Below, in pieces: positions 16,926 through 25,204 of a stretch of 64,000 nucleotides of DNA; the stretch's first letter is position 1, and each line of letters starts with the position of its first letter. The translations under genes and the position numbers were made by a program. The stretch is from MWCO01 sp964488865 (GTDB lineage Bacteria > Myxococcota_A > Polyangia > Polyangiales > Polyangiaceae): positions 1 to 64,000 of the forward strand of contig CAZAWR010000038.1 of the NCBI GenBank assembly GCA_964488865.1, read 5' to 3'. The notes under the pieces are model-generated. The model worked only from the letters and a program-made list of their open reading frames with translations. It had not been told where the DNA came from and made no database searches.

Positions 16926-18734
16926 ATGCGCTTTCCCATCGGGTCCGTCGCCGTCTCTACCGCCTTGCTCGCGCTGCTTCTGGCTTCCCCGGCCGCTGCG
17001 GGCGACTTCTACGTGTCCACGTCCGGTGACGACGACGTCGGCGACGGCTCCGCTGGGGCGCCATGGCGCACGATCCAGCACGCAGTCAATGCGGGCGTCC
17101 CGGCCGACGGCGGCCACACGGTCATCGTTGCCGACGGCGTCTACGACGGAAGCACGCTCGTGACCCGAGGCTTCGCAAATCCCGTTGTCGTACGAGCGGA
17201 GCGCGCTCTTCGCGCCAAGCTCACCAACCTGTCGGGCGATCGCGAGGCAATCCGCGTGTATGTGAACGGCCCCGTGAGGCTCACCTTTTCGGGCTTCGTC
17301 ATCTCCAACGCTCATCCGAGCTACGCGTGCCCGAACGGGCGCGAGGACTACTACCTGATTCACCTGCAGGACGCGTCGGACGTGACCCTCCGAGACAACG
17401 TGATATTCGGCAACAACGCGCCGGGCCGCTGTAACGAATTACTCAAGATCAATCGGTCGCTCGACACCGTCTACGTGCGGAACGTGGTCGTGCGCGGGAA
17501 CGTGTTCTACGACCCGGCCAATGCCGGCGGTGCAGACATGATCGACTCCGTCCGACCCGGTGAAGTCCGCATCTTCGAGAACATCTTCTTCGGCACCCCC
17601 GAACACGACCGGTCCCAGTCGTTCATCACCCTCAAGCGCCAAGCTCCCGACGATCAACCATCGAGTCCGCGCTACGAGGTCAGCCGCAACGTCTTCCTGC
17701 ACTGGGGCGGCAAGAGCGATCAGGCTTTCGTGCAGTTCGGCGAGGATGGCGTTGACTTCCACGAGATCACGGACGCGCTCGTGGAGAACAACCTGGTAAT
17801 CGGCGACTCACCCGCATCGCTCGCGGCACCCCTCCAGTTCAAGGGGGCAAAGGGCGTGCGCGTCCGAGCCAACACGATCGTAGGCGACCTACCTGGCGGA
17901 TCGTTCGGGTTCCGCGTCGGAACGGAGGGCGACAACCCGCCGATGTCCGACTTCGACATCCGCAACAACATCTGGGCCGATCCCACAGGGACCATGACGA
18001 ACCGTCTCGTCAATACCTACGGCGACGTCGACATCGCGACGATCACGCTCGACAACAACCTGTACTGGAACGCGGGTCAATTGCTGCCCACGAGCGGTGC
18101 GGTGACTCCGGCCCACGACGCGCACGCGGTCCAGGGCGACCCCCTGCTGACCGGCGACCATGCGGCGATCGTGCTGCCACGATGGGACGAGAGCGCAGGG
18201 GCGTTTGCGAGCGGCACGACGACGATACGCGAGGAGTTCCTGCGCCTGGTGGAGACCTACGGCGCGCTCGCGTTGGGCAGCGCCGCGGTCGACGCCGCAG
18301 ACGCTACGCACATGCCCGCGGACGACATCCGCGGGTTCGCGCGCGACGGCACGCCGGACATTGGCGCATACGAGCTTGGTGCGAGCGCGAATGGCACGGG
18401 CGGCACAGCAGGGTCAGCTGGTTCCGGCGGTAGCTCTGGGGTGGGTGGATCGAGCGGTGCGGGCGGTACTGGCGGATCGAGCGGTATGGGCGGGACTGGC
18501 GGGACTGGCGGTGCGACGGGAAGCGGAGGTGCGGGCGGGGGCGTTTCTGGCTCGGGTGGCGGCTCGGCGGGCTCGAGCCCCACGATGCCGGGGAAGTCCG
18601 ATGAGGATTCCGGTTGCGCGTGTCGAACGTCGCGTCCTTCGATGCCTTCCTGGTGGCTTCCCACCCTGGGTGCGCTCTTGGCCTCGATAGGATTCGCTCG
18701 ACGAGGGAGGCGTGCTTCGGGCGCTGACTCCTGA
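16926..18734 (+). CDS. Secreted parallel beta-helix protein with MYXO-CTERM-like tail
   Basis: 602 residues. Signal peptide at the start (VAVSTALLALLLASPAAAGD). The opening DFYVSTSGDDDVGDGSAGAP and APWRTIQHAVNAG are typical of DUF1565/pectate-lyase-like beta-helices. Repeated rungs continue to ~residue 490 (DVTLRDNVIFGNNAPG, NVVVRGNVFYDPANAGG, DALVENNLVIGD, DFDIRNNIWADP, ITLDNNLYWNAG) and end DGTPDIGAYELGA, the usual cap. A Gly/Ser-rich linker follows, then CACRTSR, a hydrophobic helix (WWLPTLGALLASIGFA) and RRGRR, a MYXO-CTERM-type tail. Probably a cell-surface polysaccharide-binding or -cleaving protein; no catalytic residues are assigned. Confidence 0.88.
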   Translation: MRFPIGSVAVSTALLALLLASPAAAGDFYVSTSGDDDVGDGSAGAPWRTIQHAVNAGVPADGGHTVIVADGVYDGSTLVTRGFANPVVVRAERALRAKLTNLSGDREAIRVYVNGPVRLTFSGFVISNAHPSYACPNGREDYYLIHLQDASDVTLRDNVIFGNNAPGRCNELLKINRSLDTVYVRNVVVRGNVFYDPANAGGADMIDSVRPGEVRIFENIFFGTPEHDRSQSFITLKRQAPDDQPSSPRYEVSRNVFLHWGGKSDQAFVQFGEDGVDFHEITDALVENNLVIGDSPASLAAPLQFKGAKGVRVRANTIVGDLPGGSFGFRVGTEGDNPPMSDFDIRNNIWADPTGTMTNRLVNTYGDVDIATITLDNNLYWNAGQLLPTSGAVTPAHDAHAVQGDPLLTGDHAAIVLPRWDESAGAFASGTTTIREEFLRLVETYGALALGSAAVDAADATHMPADDIRGFARDGTPDIGAYELGASANGTGGTAGSAGSGGSSGVGGSSGAGGTGGSSGMGGTGGTGGATGSGGAGGGVSGSGGGSAGSSPTMPGKSDEDSGCACRTSRPSMPSWWLPTLGALLASIGFARRGRRASGADS

Positions 18735-18769
18735 TTGCGCGGACGTGGGCGCCGCCAGCGACGGCCAGC

Positions 18770-19474
18770 CTATTCGCTCCACCGATCCGTCCAGACGACG
18801 TTCCAAGTCATCACGAAAGGTAGCAGTGTGTCATCGTTGCGCTCCAGGAGTCCGGACGCGGACCCGCGGAAGACGAGAGACCCATCCTCGCGTGTTTCGA
18901 TGGACAGTGTGCAGTGACCGGAGTCTCCAGGCGCTTCCGCGACCGAATTCATGTTCGGGAACGTGCCCTCGGCGGTCTCCACGGTAACGGATCGCTCCTT
19001 GTTGATAGTGTACTCACACGGTTGAACCCCGGCGGGCTCCGTGGAGTTCACGGCATTGCCTGACCACCGATAGGTGAGGCCGATGCGCATCGGCTCCTCA
19101 AACCCTTCAACCTGCGCATTCGGCTCGATGAGAGCTACGATATTGGTAAATGGCGCGGCGGTCGGATCAGTCCAACTGCCGACGATCTCGGGGTAAGGGT
19201 CCGTCGTCTCCATCGAAACGCCGTCGAGCGTCAGCACGACGCCTTCGGGCAAGGAAGCGTCCGCTGCATCGGTCGCAGAGTCGTTCACGTCCCCATCGAG
19301 AACGATGCTCGTGTCCGCGTTGCCAGAGTCCGCCATGCTGCCCGCGTCTGCCCCTCCCGACCCGCCCCCCGACGACCCCGACGACGAGGCGTCTCCTGAC
19401 GAACATGCGGTGGCAGCCATGGCCCCAAGCACGTGGAGCGTAACTGCGACCCGATTGGCTGTCTTTCTAAGCAT
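18770..19474 (-). CDS. Predicted lipoprotein, function unknown
   Basis: 234 residues from the ATG at 19474, preceded by GGAGGA and followed by a lipoprotein signal (VAVTLHVLGAMAATACSSG, lipobox Cys ~24). A Ser/Gly/Asp-rich spacer (~25-75) leads to a beta-rich domain with LTLDGVSMETTDPYPEIV, EEPMRIGLTYRWSGNAVN and GHCTLSIETREDGSLVFRG. No enzyme motif or family was recognised. The gene runs convergent to the beta-helix gene and is downstream, in the same direction, of the trigger-factor-like gene, 63 bases away. Likely anchored to the outer or inner membrane by a lipid. Confidence 0.75.
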   Translation of the reverse strand: MLRKTANRVAVTLHVLGAMAATACSSGDASSSGSSGGGSGGADAGSMADSGNADTSIVLDGDVNDSATDAADASLPEGVVLTLDGVSMETTDPYPEIVGSWTDPTAAPFTNIVALIEPNAQVEGFEEPMRIGLTYRWSGNAVNSTEPAGVQPCEYTINKERSVTVETAEGTFPNMNSVAEAPGDSGHCTLSIETREDGSLVFRGSASGLLERNDDTLLPFVMTWNVVWTDRWSE

Positions 19475-19537
19475 GAATCCTCCAGGAATGGGGGGCAACG
19501 TTCGCGCGATTTGTGTCGTGGCTGACACCGCCCTGGG

Positions 19538-20260
19538 TCAGGTGTCTCCGAGCTCGAGCGCAGCGCGCTCCAACTGCTCGGCAAGTGTTTGAAGGGAAAC
19601 GGGCTGGTCGGTCACGCGGGCGAGAGCGAGAACCTTTTCGACGACCAGGTTCTCGACGAGCTCGTCGACGACGGGCTTGGCGGCAACGGAGCTGGTTTCC
19701 AGTAGCTCGAGCACGGCTCGCGGGTCACGGTAGAGCTCCGCATGGTGCTCGAAAGCGGAGTGAACCTGCTCCCTGGTCGGATGCACGTCGAGCACCTCGA
19801 CGAGGCTCTTGACGAGCATGGCGCCCACCACCCGCCTGCGAGCCAGCGGGGTGACGACGGTGTCTATCTTGTGCGGAGAGAGATGCTGTCCAAGCTCCTC
19901 GGCATCGCGCACCAGCGAAGCAACCTCCAAGCGAACCGTCTCGTCGGTGGGCTCTTGGTCGAACCCGGCCAGTAGCCCCTTCCACACGCGCAGACGCAGG
20001 ATCTTCGCCACGGCATCCTCGCTCTGGCGCTCGAGCTGAGAGCGGACCTCGCGACGCAAGTCGAGCGCATCTTCGACGCCGAGCAGTCTTGCCAGGGCAT
20101 TGAAGTCACGCTTGTCCTCGAGGCTGGGGGTGTTGTCCGCCAATGCCTTGAACGCCGCGGTGACATCGTCTTCCCGCACTTCGACCACCGGACGGACGAT
20201 GACGAGGTGCCGACAGCGGTCGAGGTCGAAGGGGGGCAAATTTGCTTCCGATGGGGCCAT
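19538..20260 (-). CDS. Orphan trigger-factor-C-terminal-like (SurA-like) chaperone domain protein
   Basis: 240 residues, all helical. The order matches the C-terminal chaperone domain of trigger factor: DLRREVRSQLERQSEDAVAK (the 'R..L......A...L...L...L' helix), then PLARRRVVGAMLVKSLVEVL, VHPTREQVHSAFEHHAELYR, and DELVENLVVEKVLALARVTD. The final helix sits where trigger factor has 'LxxExVxxxLxxxAxVt'. The ribosome-binding signature (GFRxGxxP) and the FKBP-type PPIase domain are both absent. There is no signal peptide, so it is cytoplasmic. A holdase role for client proteins is inferred. Start ATG at 20260; no close upstream gene. Confidence 0.7.
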   Translation of the reverse strand: MAPSEANLPPFDLDRCRHLVIVRPVVEVREDDVTAAFKALADNTPSLEDKRDFNALARLLGVEDALDLRREVRSQLERQSEDAVAKILRLRVWKGLLAGFDQEPTDETVRLEVASLVRDAEELGQHLSPHKIDTVVTPLARRRVVGAMLVKSLVEVLDVHPTREQVHSAFEHHAELYRDPRAVLELLETSSVAAKPVVDELVENLVVEKVLALARVTDQPVSLQTLAEQLERAALELGDT

Positions 20261-20477
20261 GGCCTGTTCTTCATAGGGAAATCGGCGCGACGATGCAAGG
20301 CCGCATCCATGCCGCCGTCGCGTTCATCTGCACCCACCGATAGGCTCGTGTTGCCGCGCGATTTCCGGGTATACCGGCGTAGGAGGCCCTGGTCCATCCC
20401 ACGTTGACGTCGACGTGGACTTGGACCTCAGAACATCTTCGTCAGCATCGCGACAATGCACTCGAGGCCAGTACACG

Positions 20478-22130
20478 TTACGGCCCGAGAACATCTACGG
20501 GACCGACCGAAAACGGTAGCTCATTGTCGCCAATGCAGCACGCTGGACTGAAAGCACAGAAGCCAAGTCCGGTCCCCAGGCAATCTGCCGTATTTCCGTA
20601 CCCAAGCCTTCCCTGTTCGCCCCGCCCCCAACAGAGTACTCGATTCCCGTCCAGCGCTGCGCACATGTGTTTGTATCCGACGCCGAAGCTCGTGGGAGCG
20701 GCCCCCAGCGGTACGGAGCCCACGGACGCAGGCGATTCATCGTCGCCCACGTTGTCCGTGTTGCCGTATCCGAGCCGGCCGCCTTCACCATATCCCCAAC
20801 ACACGAGCGATCGGTTTGCCATGAGCGCGCAGGTCTGGTGCTCTCGCGCAGCGACATCAACGGCCGGGCCATCGAGAACAACGTGTTTGGGGCTCGACTC
20901 CGTGCCGGGAACGCCCGTTTGGCCCCAGCTCGAGTCACCCCAACACCAGACTTGTCCCGATGCCACCATTGCGCACGAGTAGTCATCCCCCGCTGCGACC
21001 CGAAGCGCGCGACCGGGAAGTGGGACGATCGGGCCTTCCGATGGTGGTTCATCGTCGCCAATGGCTTCGGACGACGGAGTTCCGAGCTGCCCTTCCCATG
21101 AACGGCCCCAGCACCGCACAGAACCATCCTCGAGTACCGCGCACGCGTGTAGGCTCCCGACCGCAATGTGGATGGCACGGCCTCCGAGGTCGATGGGCCC
21201 TACTGCCGATGGCGGCTCGTCGTCTCCTATGCAACAAGCTGGTTCTGCGCAACTCGTGAGACAGGTGCCCTGGACGTAAGACGCCTGTCCGAGAAGGGCC
21301 AGCCCGCCCCAACACTTGACTCCCCCGTTGTCGAGCAAGACGCATGTGTGGCCGTACGTGCCCGTGACCACGACTGAAACCTGGCCGCCAACATCGACAT
21401 AAGGGAGCTCTTCGGGCGTCGTTGTTCCTGTCGAGTTGACGTTGGGGTATCCAAGGGCACCGACCGTCGAGCCTCCCCAACACTTGAGCCTTCCATCCAC
21501 ATACACAGCGCAAATGTGGCTGCCAGCTGACACTTGCGCTACCGTTCCGCCCATGGGCAAGTCTCCCATGCTAGACGGCGCTTCGTCGTCGCCGACGTGG
21601 CCAATCAAGCCATTGCCCAACTCCCCGAATTGATTCGGTCCCCAGCACCTCACACGGCCGGGATCGAGAAGCACGCAGGCATGGGCTCCTACGGTGATGT
21701 CTCTGATTCCGTCAGTGATGGCGGGACCACACACACCAGGCTGAAGGACTCCGCACATCGTACCCAACTCGCAATCGCCGCAGTCGGCGAAGCCGCCACA
21801 TCCGTCCTCCACAACACCGCACTGATTTCCGCAAACAACCGGCACGCAGGCGCTATCCGGGGGAGGCGCGTCCTGGGCATCCTCTCCAACCTCGCTGGAT
21901 CCGTCAGAGTCTGACACGTCCACCGCTGAGTCGGATGAATCCAAGCCGGCTTCGGACGACGGCCCGTCGCTGTGGCCACCGTCGTGGACGTCTGCTTCCA
22001 ACGCGCCGTCCGCAGCCAATGGGCTGTCCTGCTGACCGTCGCAGCACGCTGCCGCGAACACCAGCGCGAAGACGCCAACGGGAGTACGTGGCCCACGACC
22101 TCGCCTCCATCGTCGCGGACGGTCGCTCAT
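20478..22130 (-). CDS. RCC1-repeat beta-propeller lipoprotein
   Basis: 550 residues from ATG 22130, which gives a short basic N-terminus and a lipobox (VFALVFAAACC). A long Asp/Ser-rich spacer and a Cys-rich knot follow (SACVPVVCGNQCGVVEDGC). From ~165 on there are RCC1-type blades of ~50 residues, each with a 'H.CA/LL..G.V.CWG....G.LG' core: HACVLLDPGRVRCWGPNQFG, HICAVYVDGRLKCWGGSTVG, HTCVLLDNGGVKCWGGLALL, HACAVLEDGSVRCWGRSWEG, YSCAMVASGQVWCWGDSSWG, QTCALMANRSLVCWGYGEGG, HMCAALDGNRVLCWGRGEQG. Probably a complete seven-blade propeller on the cell surface. Many myxobacteria have dozens of these; the ligand is unknown. Confidence 0.9.
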   Translation of the reverse strand: MSDRPRRWRRGRGPRTPVGVFALVFAAACCDGQQDSPLAADGALEADVHDGGHSDGPSSEAGLDSSDSAVDVSDSDGSSEVGEDAQDAPPPDSACVPVVCGNQCGVVEDGCGGFADCGDCELGTMCGVLQPGVCGPAITDGIRDITVGAHACVLLDPGRVRCWGPNQFGELGNGLIGHVGDDEAPSSMGDLPMGGTVAQVSAGSHICAVYVDGRLKCWGGSTVGALGYPNVNSTGTTTPEELPYVDVGGQVSVVVTGTYGHTCVLLDNGGVKCWGGLALLGQASYVQGTCLTSCAEPACCIGDDEPPSAVGPIDLGGRAIHIAVGSLHACAVLEDGSVRCWGRSWEGQLGTPSSEAIGDDEPPSEGPIVPLPGRALRVAAGDDYSCAMVASGQVWCWGDSSWGQTGVPGTESSPKHVVLDGPAVDVAAREHQTCALMANRSLVCWGYGEGGRLGYGNTDNVGDDESPASVGSVPLGAAPTSFGVGYKHMCAALDGNRVLCWGRGEQGRLGYGNTADCLGTGLGFCAFSPACCIGDNELPFSVGPVDVLGP

Positions 22131-22427
22131 CGCGCTGAAGGGAGCCGCAAACATGACCCATGGAGAACACCGCATGCGAGAACGCCTGTCAAGAGAGGGG
22201 GCAGTTGCGCCGGGCCTGCGGAGCGGGCAACAGGCAACGAAAGAATGCGTCCGTTCAGAATTCCCGGTTCTCCGTCCCCTGCTCACCAGTTAGGCTGTGC
22301 TCGGCCACAAGCGCTGTTCGGGTCCGCACCTGGCGGCGATGTCCAACGCGGGCTTCGCGGACAGCGTGCGTGGCGCTCACATTGTTGCCGTGACGAAGCG
22401 CTTGCTTCCGCACGCGCCGACATCTAC
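22131..22427. other. Intergenic region with two relic sequences
   Basis: 22261-22296 resembles the right arm of the inverted-repeat element at 38999-39144 (shared core TTCCCGGTTC...TCACCAGTT). Right after it, 22320-22364 matches a piece of the acyl-CoA synthetase relic (13350-13412): 25 of 28 bases, then CGCGGACAGCG after a ~19-bp deletion. No intact gene was found. Confidence 0.4.
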
Positions 22428-23543
22428 ATGCGAGCCATGCGAAATGTCGTGCTTATCCTGACCGGTGTCATCCTCCTTGGCTGTGGAGGTGCTGTGACGA
22501 ATGGCGCTGACATCCCAGCCGAGGCGAAGGCTGAACCCGCACCCGACAAGACCGCGCCAACCCCGCCCGAGGCGCCTCCCGCCGTGCCATCGCGCGACCC
22601 CAAGATCCTCGCGCTCGCGGCGTCGGCTGCGGCCTGCACGTACGAAGAGGGCTCGTTCGATGCGGAGTGCCCCGCCTACCGGGCCTGGAGCGACGAGGAA
22701 GCGCTCTTCGAGGGGGGCAAGGGCGACGACACGGTGTTTTCTTTGAGCGGTGACCCGGACGAGAAGCTTCGCGTCCTGGCGTCCGAGAAGCCCCTCGACG
22801 ATTCCAGGGCCTACTTCAAGGACAAGGGTCGGGCGCGCCTCCTGTATGCGATGGCCCAACGCGAGACGCTGCCGTGGCTCGAGACCCGCCTGGGCGAATG
22901 GGTCGTGCGCACCGACGCCGAAGCGCTCGGTCTCGTCGCCGAGTACCGCGAGCTCGCGAAGAAAAGCTCAGTTGCCATGCGCAAATCGATCGCGACCTCG
23001 ATCGGATACCACCAGACGCCCCTTGTCTTGGAAGTGACGCGCGCACTGCTCGCGGACCCGGATGCCTCGGTTCAGGCGAGCGCGATATCCGCCCTGTCCT
23101 TCGGGGGGATCACGCCTCCCAGCGAGCCCGTTTGCACGCTTCTCACCGAGCAGATCGCGCGCAACGACAACCTCGTCGGGGAAGCGTTGTGGGCAGGCAG
23201 CTCGAGCCAGTGTCCCGGCATGCACGACCTCGTGATCGCAGAACTCACGAAACGCGTGGGAGATCCGACGAGAATCACGAACGCCCTCGGCATCCGGCTC
23301 TCCCTCGCCGCGGGCGGCGTATGCTCGAGGACGAGCTCCGAGGAACTGAAGAAAAAGGGCTTCGAAGTAGCGTTGAAGCTCACGAACGCCAAGGTGCCGG
23401 ACGTGAACACCCGCACGGCAGGGCTCAGCGCGCTCGCGAGCTGCGACAAGAACGCCGCGAGGAACGCTTTGACTTCGCTCACCAAAGACAAGGACAAGCG
23501 GGTGGCCGACGACGCCAAGAAAGCGCTCGACGCGTTGCGCTGA
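22428..23543 (+). CDS. HEAT-repeat-like lipoprotein
   Basis: 371 residues (ATG 22428, or 22437 as alternative; neither has a clear ribosome site). The signal peptide NVVLILTGVILLGCGG has a strong lipobox (LLGC). An Ala/Pro/Glu-rich spacer reaches ~60. The rest is helical with HEAT-like hairpins: AMRKSIATSIGYHQTPLVLE, ADPDASVQASAISALSFGGI, NTRTAGLSALASCDKNAARN, and DKRVADDAKKALDALR at the end. It is probably an envelope-anchored scaffold; no catalytic residues seen. The next gene (23629) follows in the same direction after 85 bases. Confidence 0.8.
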   Translation: MRAMRNVVLILTGVILLGCGGAVTNGADIPAEAKAEPAPDKTAPTPPEAPPAVPSRDPKILALAASAAACTYEEGSFDAECPAYRAWSDEEALFEGGKGDDTVFSLSGDPDEKLRVLASEKPLDDSRAYFKDKGRARLLYAMAQRETLPWLETRLGEWVVRTDAEALGLVAEYRELAKKSSVAMRKSIATSIGYHQTPLVLEVTRALLADPDASVQASAISALSFGGITPPSEPVCTLLTEQIARNDNLVGEALWAGSSSQCPGMHDLVIAELTKRVGDPTRITNALGIRLSLAAGGVCSRTSSEELKKKGFEVALKLTNAKVPDVNTRTAGLSALASCDKNAARNALTSLTKDKDKRVADDAKKALDALR

Positions 23544-23628
23544 GCGCTTGGACTCGACCGCCAAATAGCAAATGCGGACGTGCGCACCGGGAGGTACACT
23601 CTCCGTTCCACCAGATTGGAGCGACGCC

Positions 23629-24831
23629 ATGCCTCTCGTGCCCGTACCCGCTCTCCGATTGCTGTGCGCCTTGACCGCCCTGGGACTCGCGAGCTGCTCA
23701 TCCAGCGAGGATTCGACCGATGGCAACGCGCCTGGAACGGACGCTGCCACCGAGGCAGGAACGAACCCGGACGGCAGCCCGAACGTCGATGGAAGCGCCG
23801 ACGGTGGAACGAGCAACGACGGCGGCGACGGCGGTCCGGTGACGTGTGCGGAAGGCTACACCTGCTTTCCCGAACCCGGCACCGACGTCGTGTGGGTCAT
23901 GAAGAACGACGGGAACGTCAACGGCCCTACCTGCAAGAAAGTCTGCGAGGACGCGCTTTCGGGAAGCTGCGCATATCATGCCTGTGATGAGGGAAGGCCT
24001 GTGGCGCATACGGACCTCGACGGGTTCCAGACGATCGCCGCCGGTCTTGGTTTCTCGTGCAGGGAAGGTGGTTGTTGGTGGCCCGAGGCGCCATCGGAGG
24101 GGCTGTATCTGGTGTCCATCGAGACGGACGCGAATGGCACCAAGTCGTGCTTCTTCCCGACGGAGTCCGCACACAGCTGCTCCAGCGATCCGGGGAATGC
24201 GAATTGTTTCGGCGAACGTTACGCGGCAGTCTGCCCTTGCGTCGCGAAGCCCTTGGACGAGGCGTGTGCATGGGACTGCCCGCCCAACAACACCACGCGT
24301 GCCGTCTGGAAAACCTCGGGGACGAGCTGTGTGGAGCGCATCAACTACTGGCGGAAGAGGGCGTGCGAGGAAGGCTGGGTCGAATGTCCCCCGGCTGGAC
24401 TGCCCCCGATGGCCGAGTGCACAGCCTGTCACGCATGTGCCAACTCCGAGGCCGAATGGGACAAGGACCACGGCGCTCACGACTCCTTCGGACGCTGCGG
24501 AGAGTCGGTCCAGGGAGAAGGCGGGGGAGCCACCTGCGCCGACGTCATCGACTCCTTCGTGGCGGAACGGGCACCCGACGAGGACGGGGTCATGCGCTGC
24601 ACCGGACATTGCGGCCCCATCGTCGCGCACGGCTGCCAAACGTTCTTCTGGGGCAAGGACCGCGACTCAGGCTTCCACACGCTCAACTGGCGTTCCTGCA
24701 ACGCGCAGAAGTGCGAGGCCTTTTGCGATGACAACCCCGATGCCTGCTTCACTCACGAAACGTCGCCGCCCATGACCTGCGACGATCCCGGCGTCGGAAG
24801 CGAGCCGGGTCCCGAGATGACCTGTCCCTGA
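23629..24831 (+). CDS. Cys-rich CAP-like (SCP/PR-1-type) lipoprotein
   Basis: 400 residues. The ATG at 23629 starts a lipoprotein signal (LLCALTALGLASCSSSED). An Asp/Gly-rich spacer follows. The middle has a Cys-rich domain (GYTCFPEPGTDVVWVMKNDG, CKKVCEDALSGSCAYHACDE). The C-terminal half resembles a myxobacterial CAP-domain variant: SCVERINYWRKRACEEGW, PPMAECTACHACANSEAEWD, HDSFGRCGESVQGEGGGATC, CGPIVAHGCQTFFWGKDRDS, GFHTLNWRSC. Conserved His and Trp/Cys sites sit where CAP proteins bind metal, but the fold is inferred. A relic of a second CAP-like lipoprotein lies ~100 bases downstream. Confidence 0.75.
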   Translation: MPLVPVPALRLLCALTALGLASCSSSEDSTDGNAPGTDAATEAGTNPDGSPNVDGSADGGTSNDGGDGGPVTCAEGYTCFPEPGTDVVWVMKNDGNVNGPTCKKVCEDALSGSCAYHACDEGRPVAHTDLDGFQTIAAGLGFSCREGGCWWPEAPSEGLYLVSIETDANGTKSCFFPTESAHSCSSDPGNANCFGERYAAVCPCVAKPLDEACAWDCPPNNTTRAVWKTSGTSCVERINYWRKRACEEGWVECPPAGLPPMAECTACHACANSEAEWDKDHGAHDSFGRCGESVQGEGGGATCADVIDSFVAERAPDEDGVMRCTGHCGPIVAHGCQTFFWGKDRDSGFHTLNWRSCNAQKCEAFCDDNPDACFTHETSPPMTCDDPGVGSEPGPEMTCP

Positions 24832-24850
24832 ACCCTGCCCGAAGGGCTAT

Positions 24851-24902
24851 GCGACTTCGCTGTGCGACTTCGCTGTGCGACTTCGCTGTGCGACTTCGCT
24901 GT
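24851..24902. repeat. Perfect 13-bp tandem repeat, four copies
   Basis: The unit GCGACTTCGCTGT occurs four times in a row without a mismatch (24851, 24864, 24877, 24890). It lies 20 bases after the stop of the CAP-like lipoprotein and 30 bases before the start of the relic lipoprotein. Copy number probably varies by slippage. A spacer or protein-binding role is possible but not shown. Confidence 0.9.
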
Positions 24903-24931
24903 GCAATCAGACGGGCCTCCACCATGGGATC

Positions 24932-25204
24932 GTGAATCGTACCCTGGCAATTGGTGCCGCATCGTGCGTCGTGGGGCTGCTCGCCGGCTGTGCGGGCCGC
25001 TCGAGGACCGCGAGCAAGTGGGCGTTGCTGTCGAGCCGCTCGTCGGCGTGCCCATGGACGGCTATCCCAACTACCAGGAGCGGCTCATGCTCGTCGCCAT
25101 CAACCGTGCGCGATCGGCGCCGAACCTGTCTGGGAAAACGTCGTCGACGACAGCTACATGGTCCGCGAGGGCGACTGCAAAGGCCGGCCGCCGCCGGATT
25201 TCCC
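24932..25204 (+). pseudogene. Frameshifted relic of a second CAP-like lipoprotein
   Basis: GTG at 24932 starts a clear lipoprotein signal (NRTLAIGAASCVVGLLAGCA, lipobox LAGC). The reading then leaves that frame. In a second frame PLVGVPMDGYPNYQERLMLV is followed by AINRARSAPNL, the start of a CAP-type domain ('E...L..iNr.R..P'). In the third frame PVWENVVDDSYMVREGDCKG follows (~25115-25205). Two frameshifts in ~270 bases and no C-terminal half mean it is dead. It is probably a decayed paralogue of the upstream gene. Confidence 0.6.
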
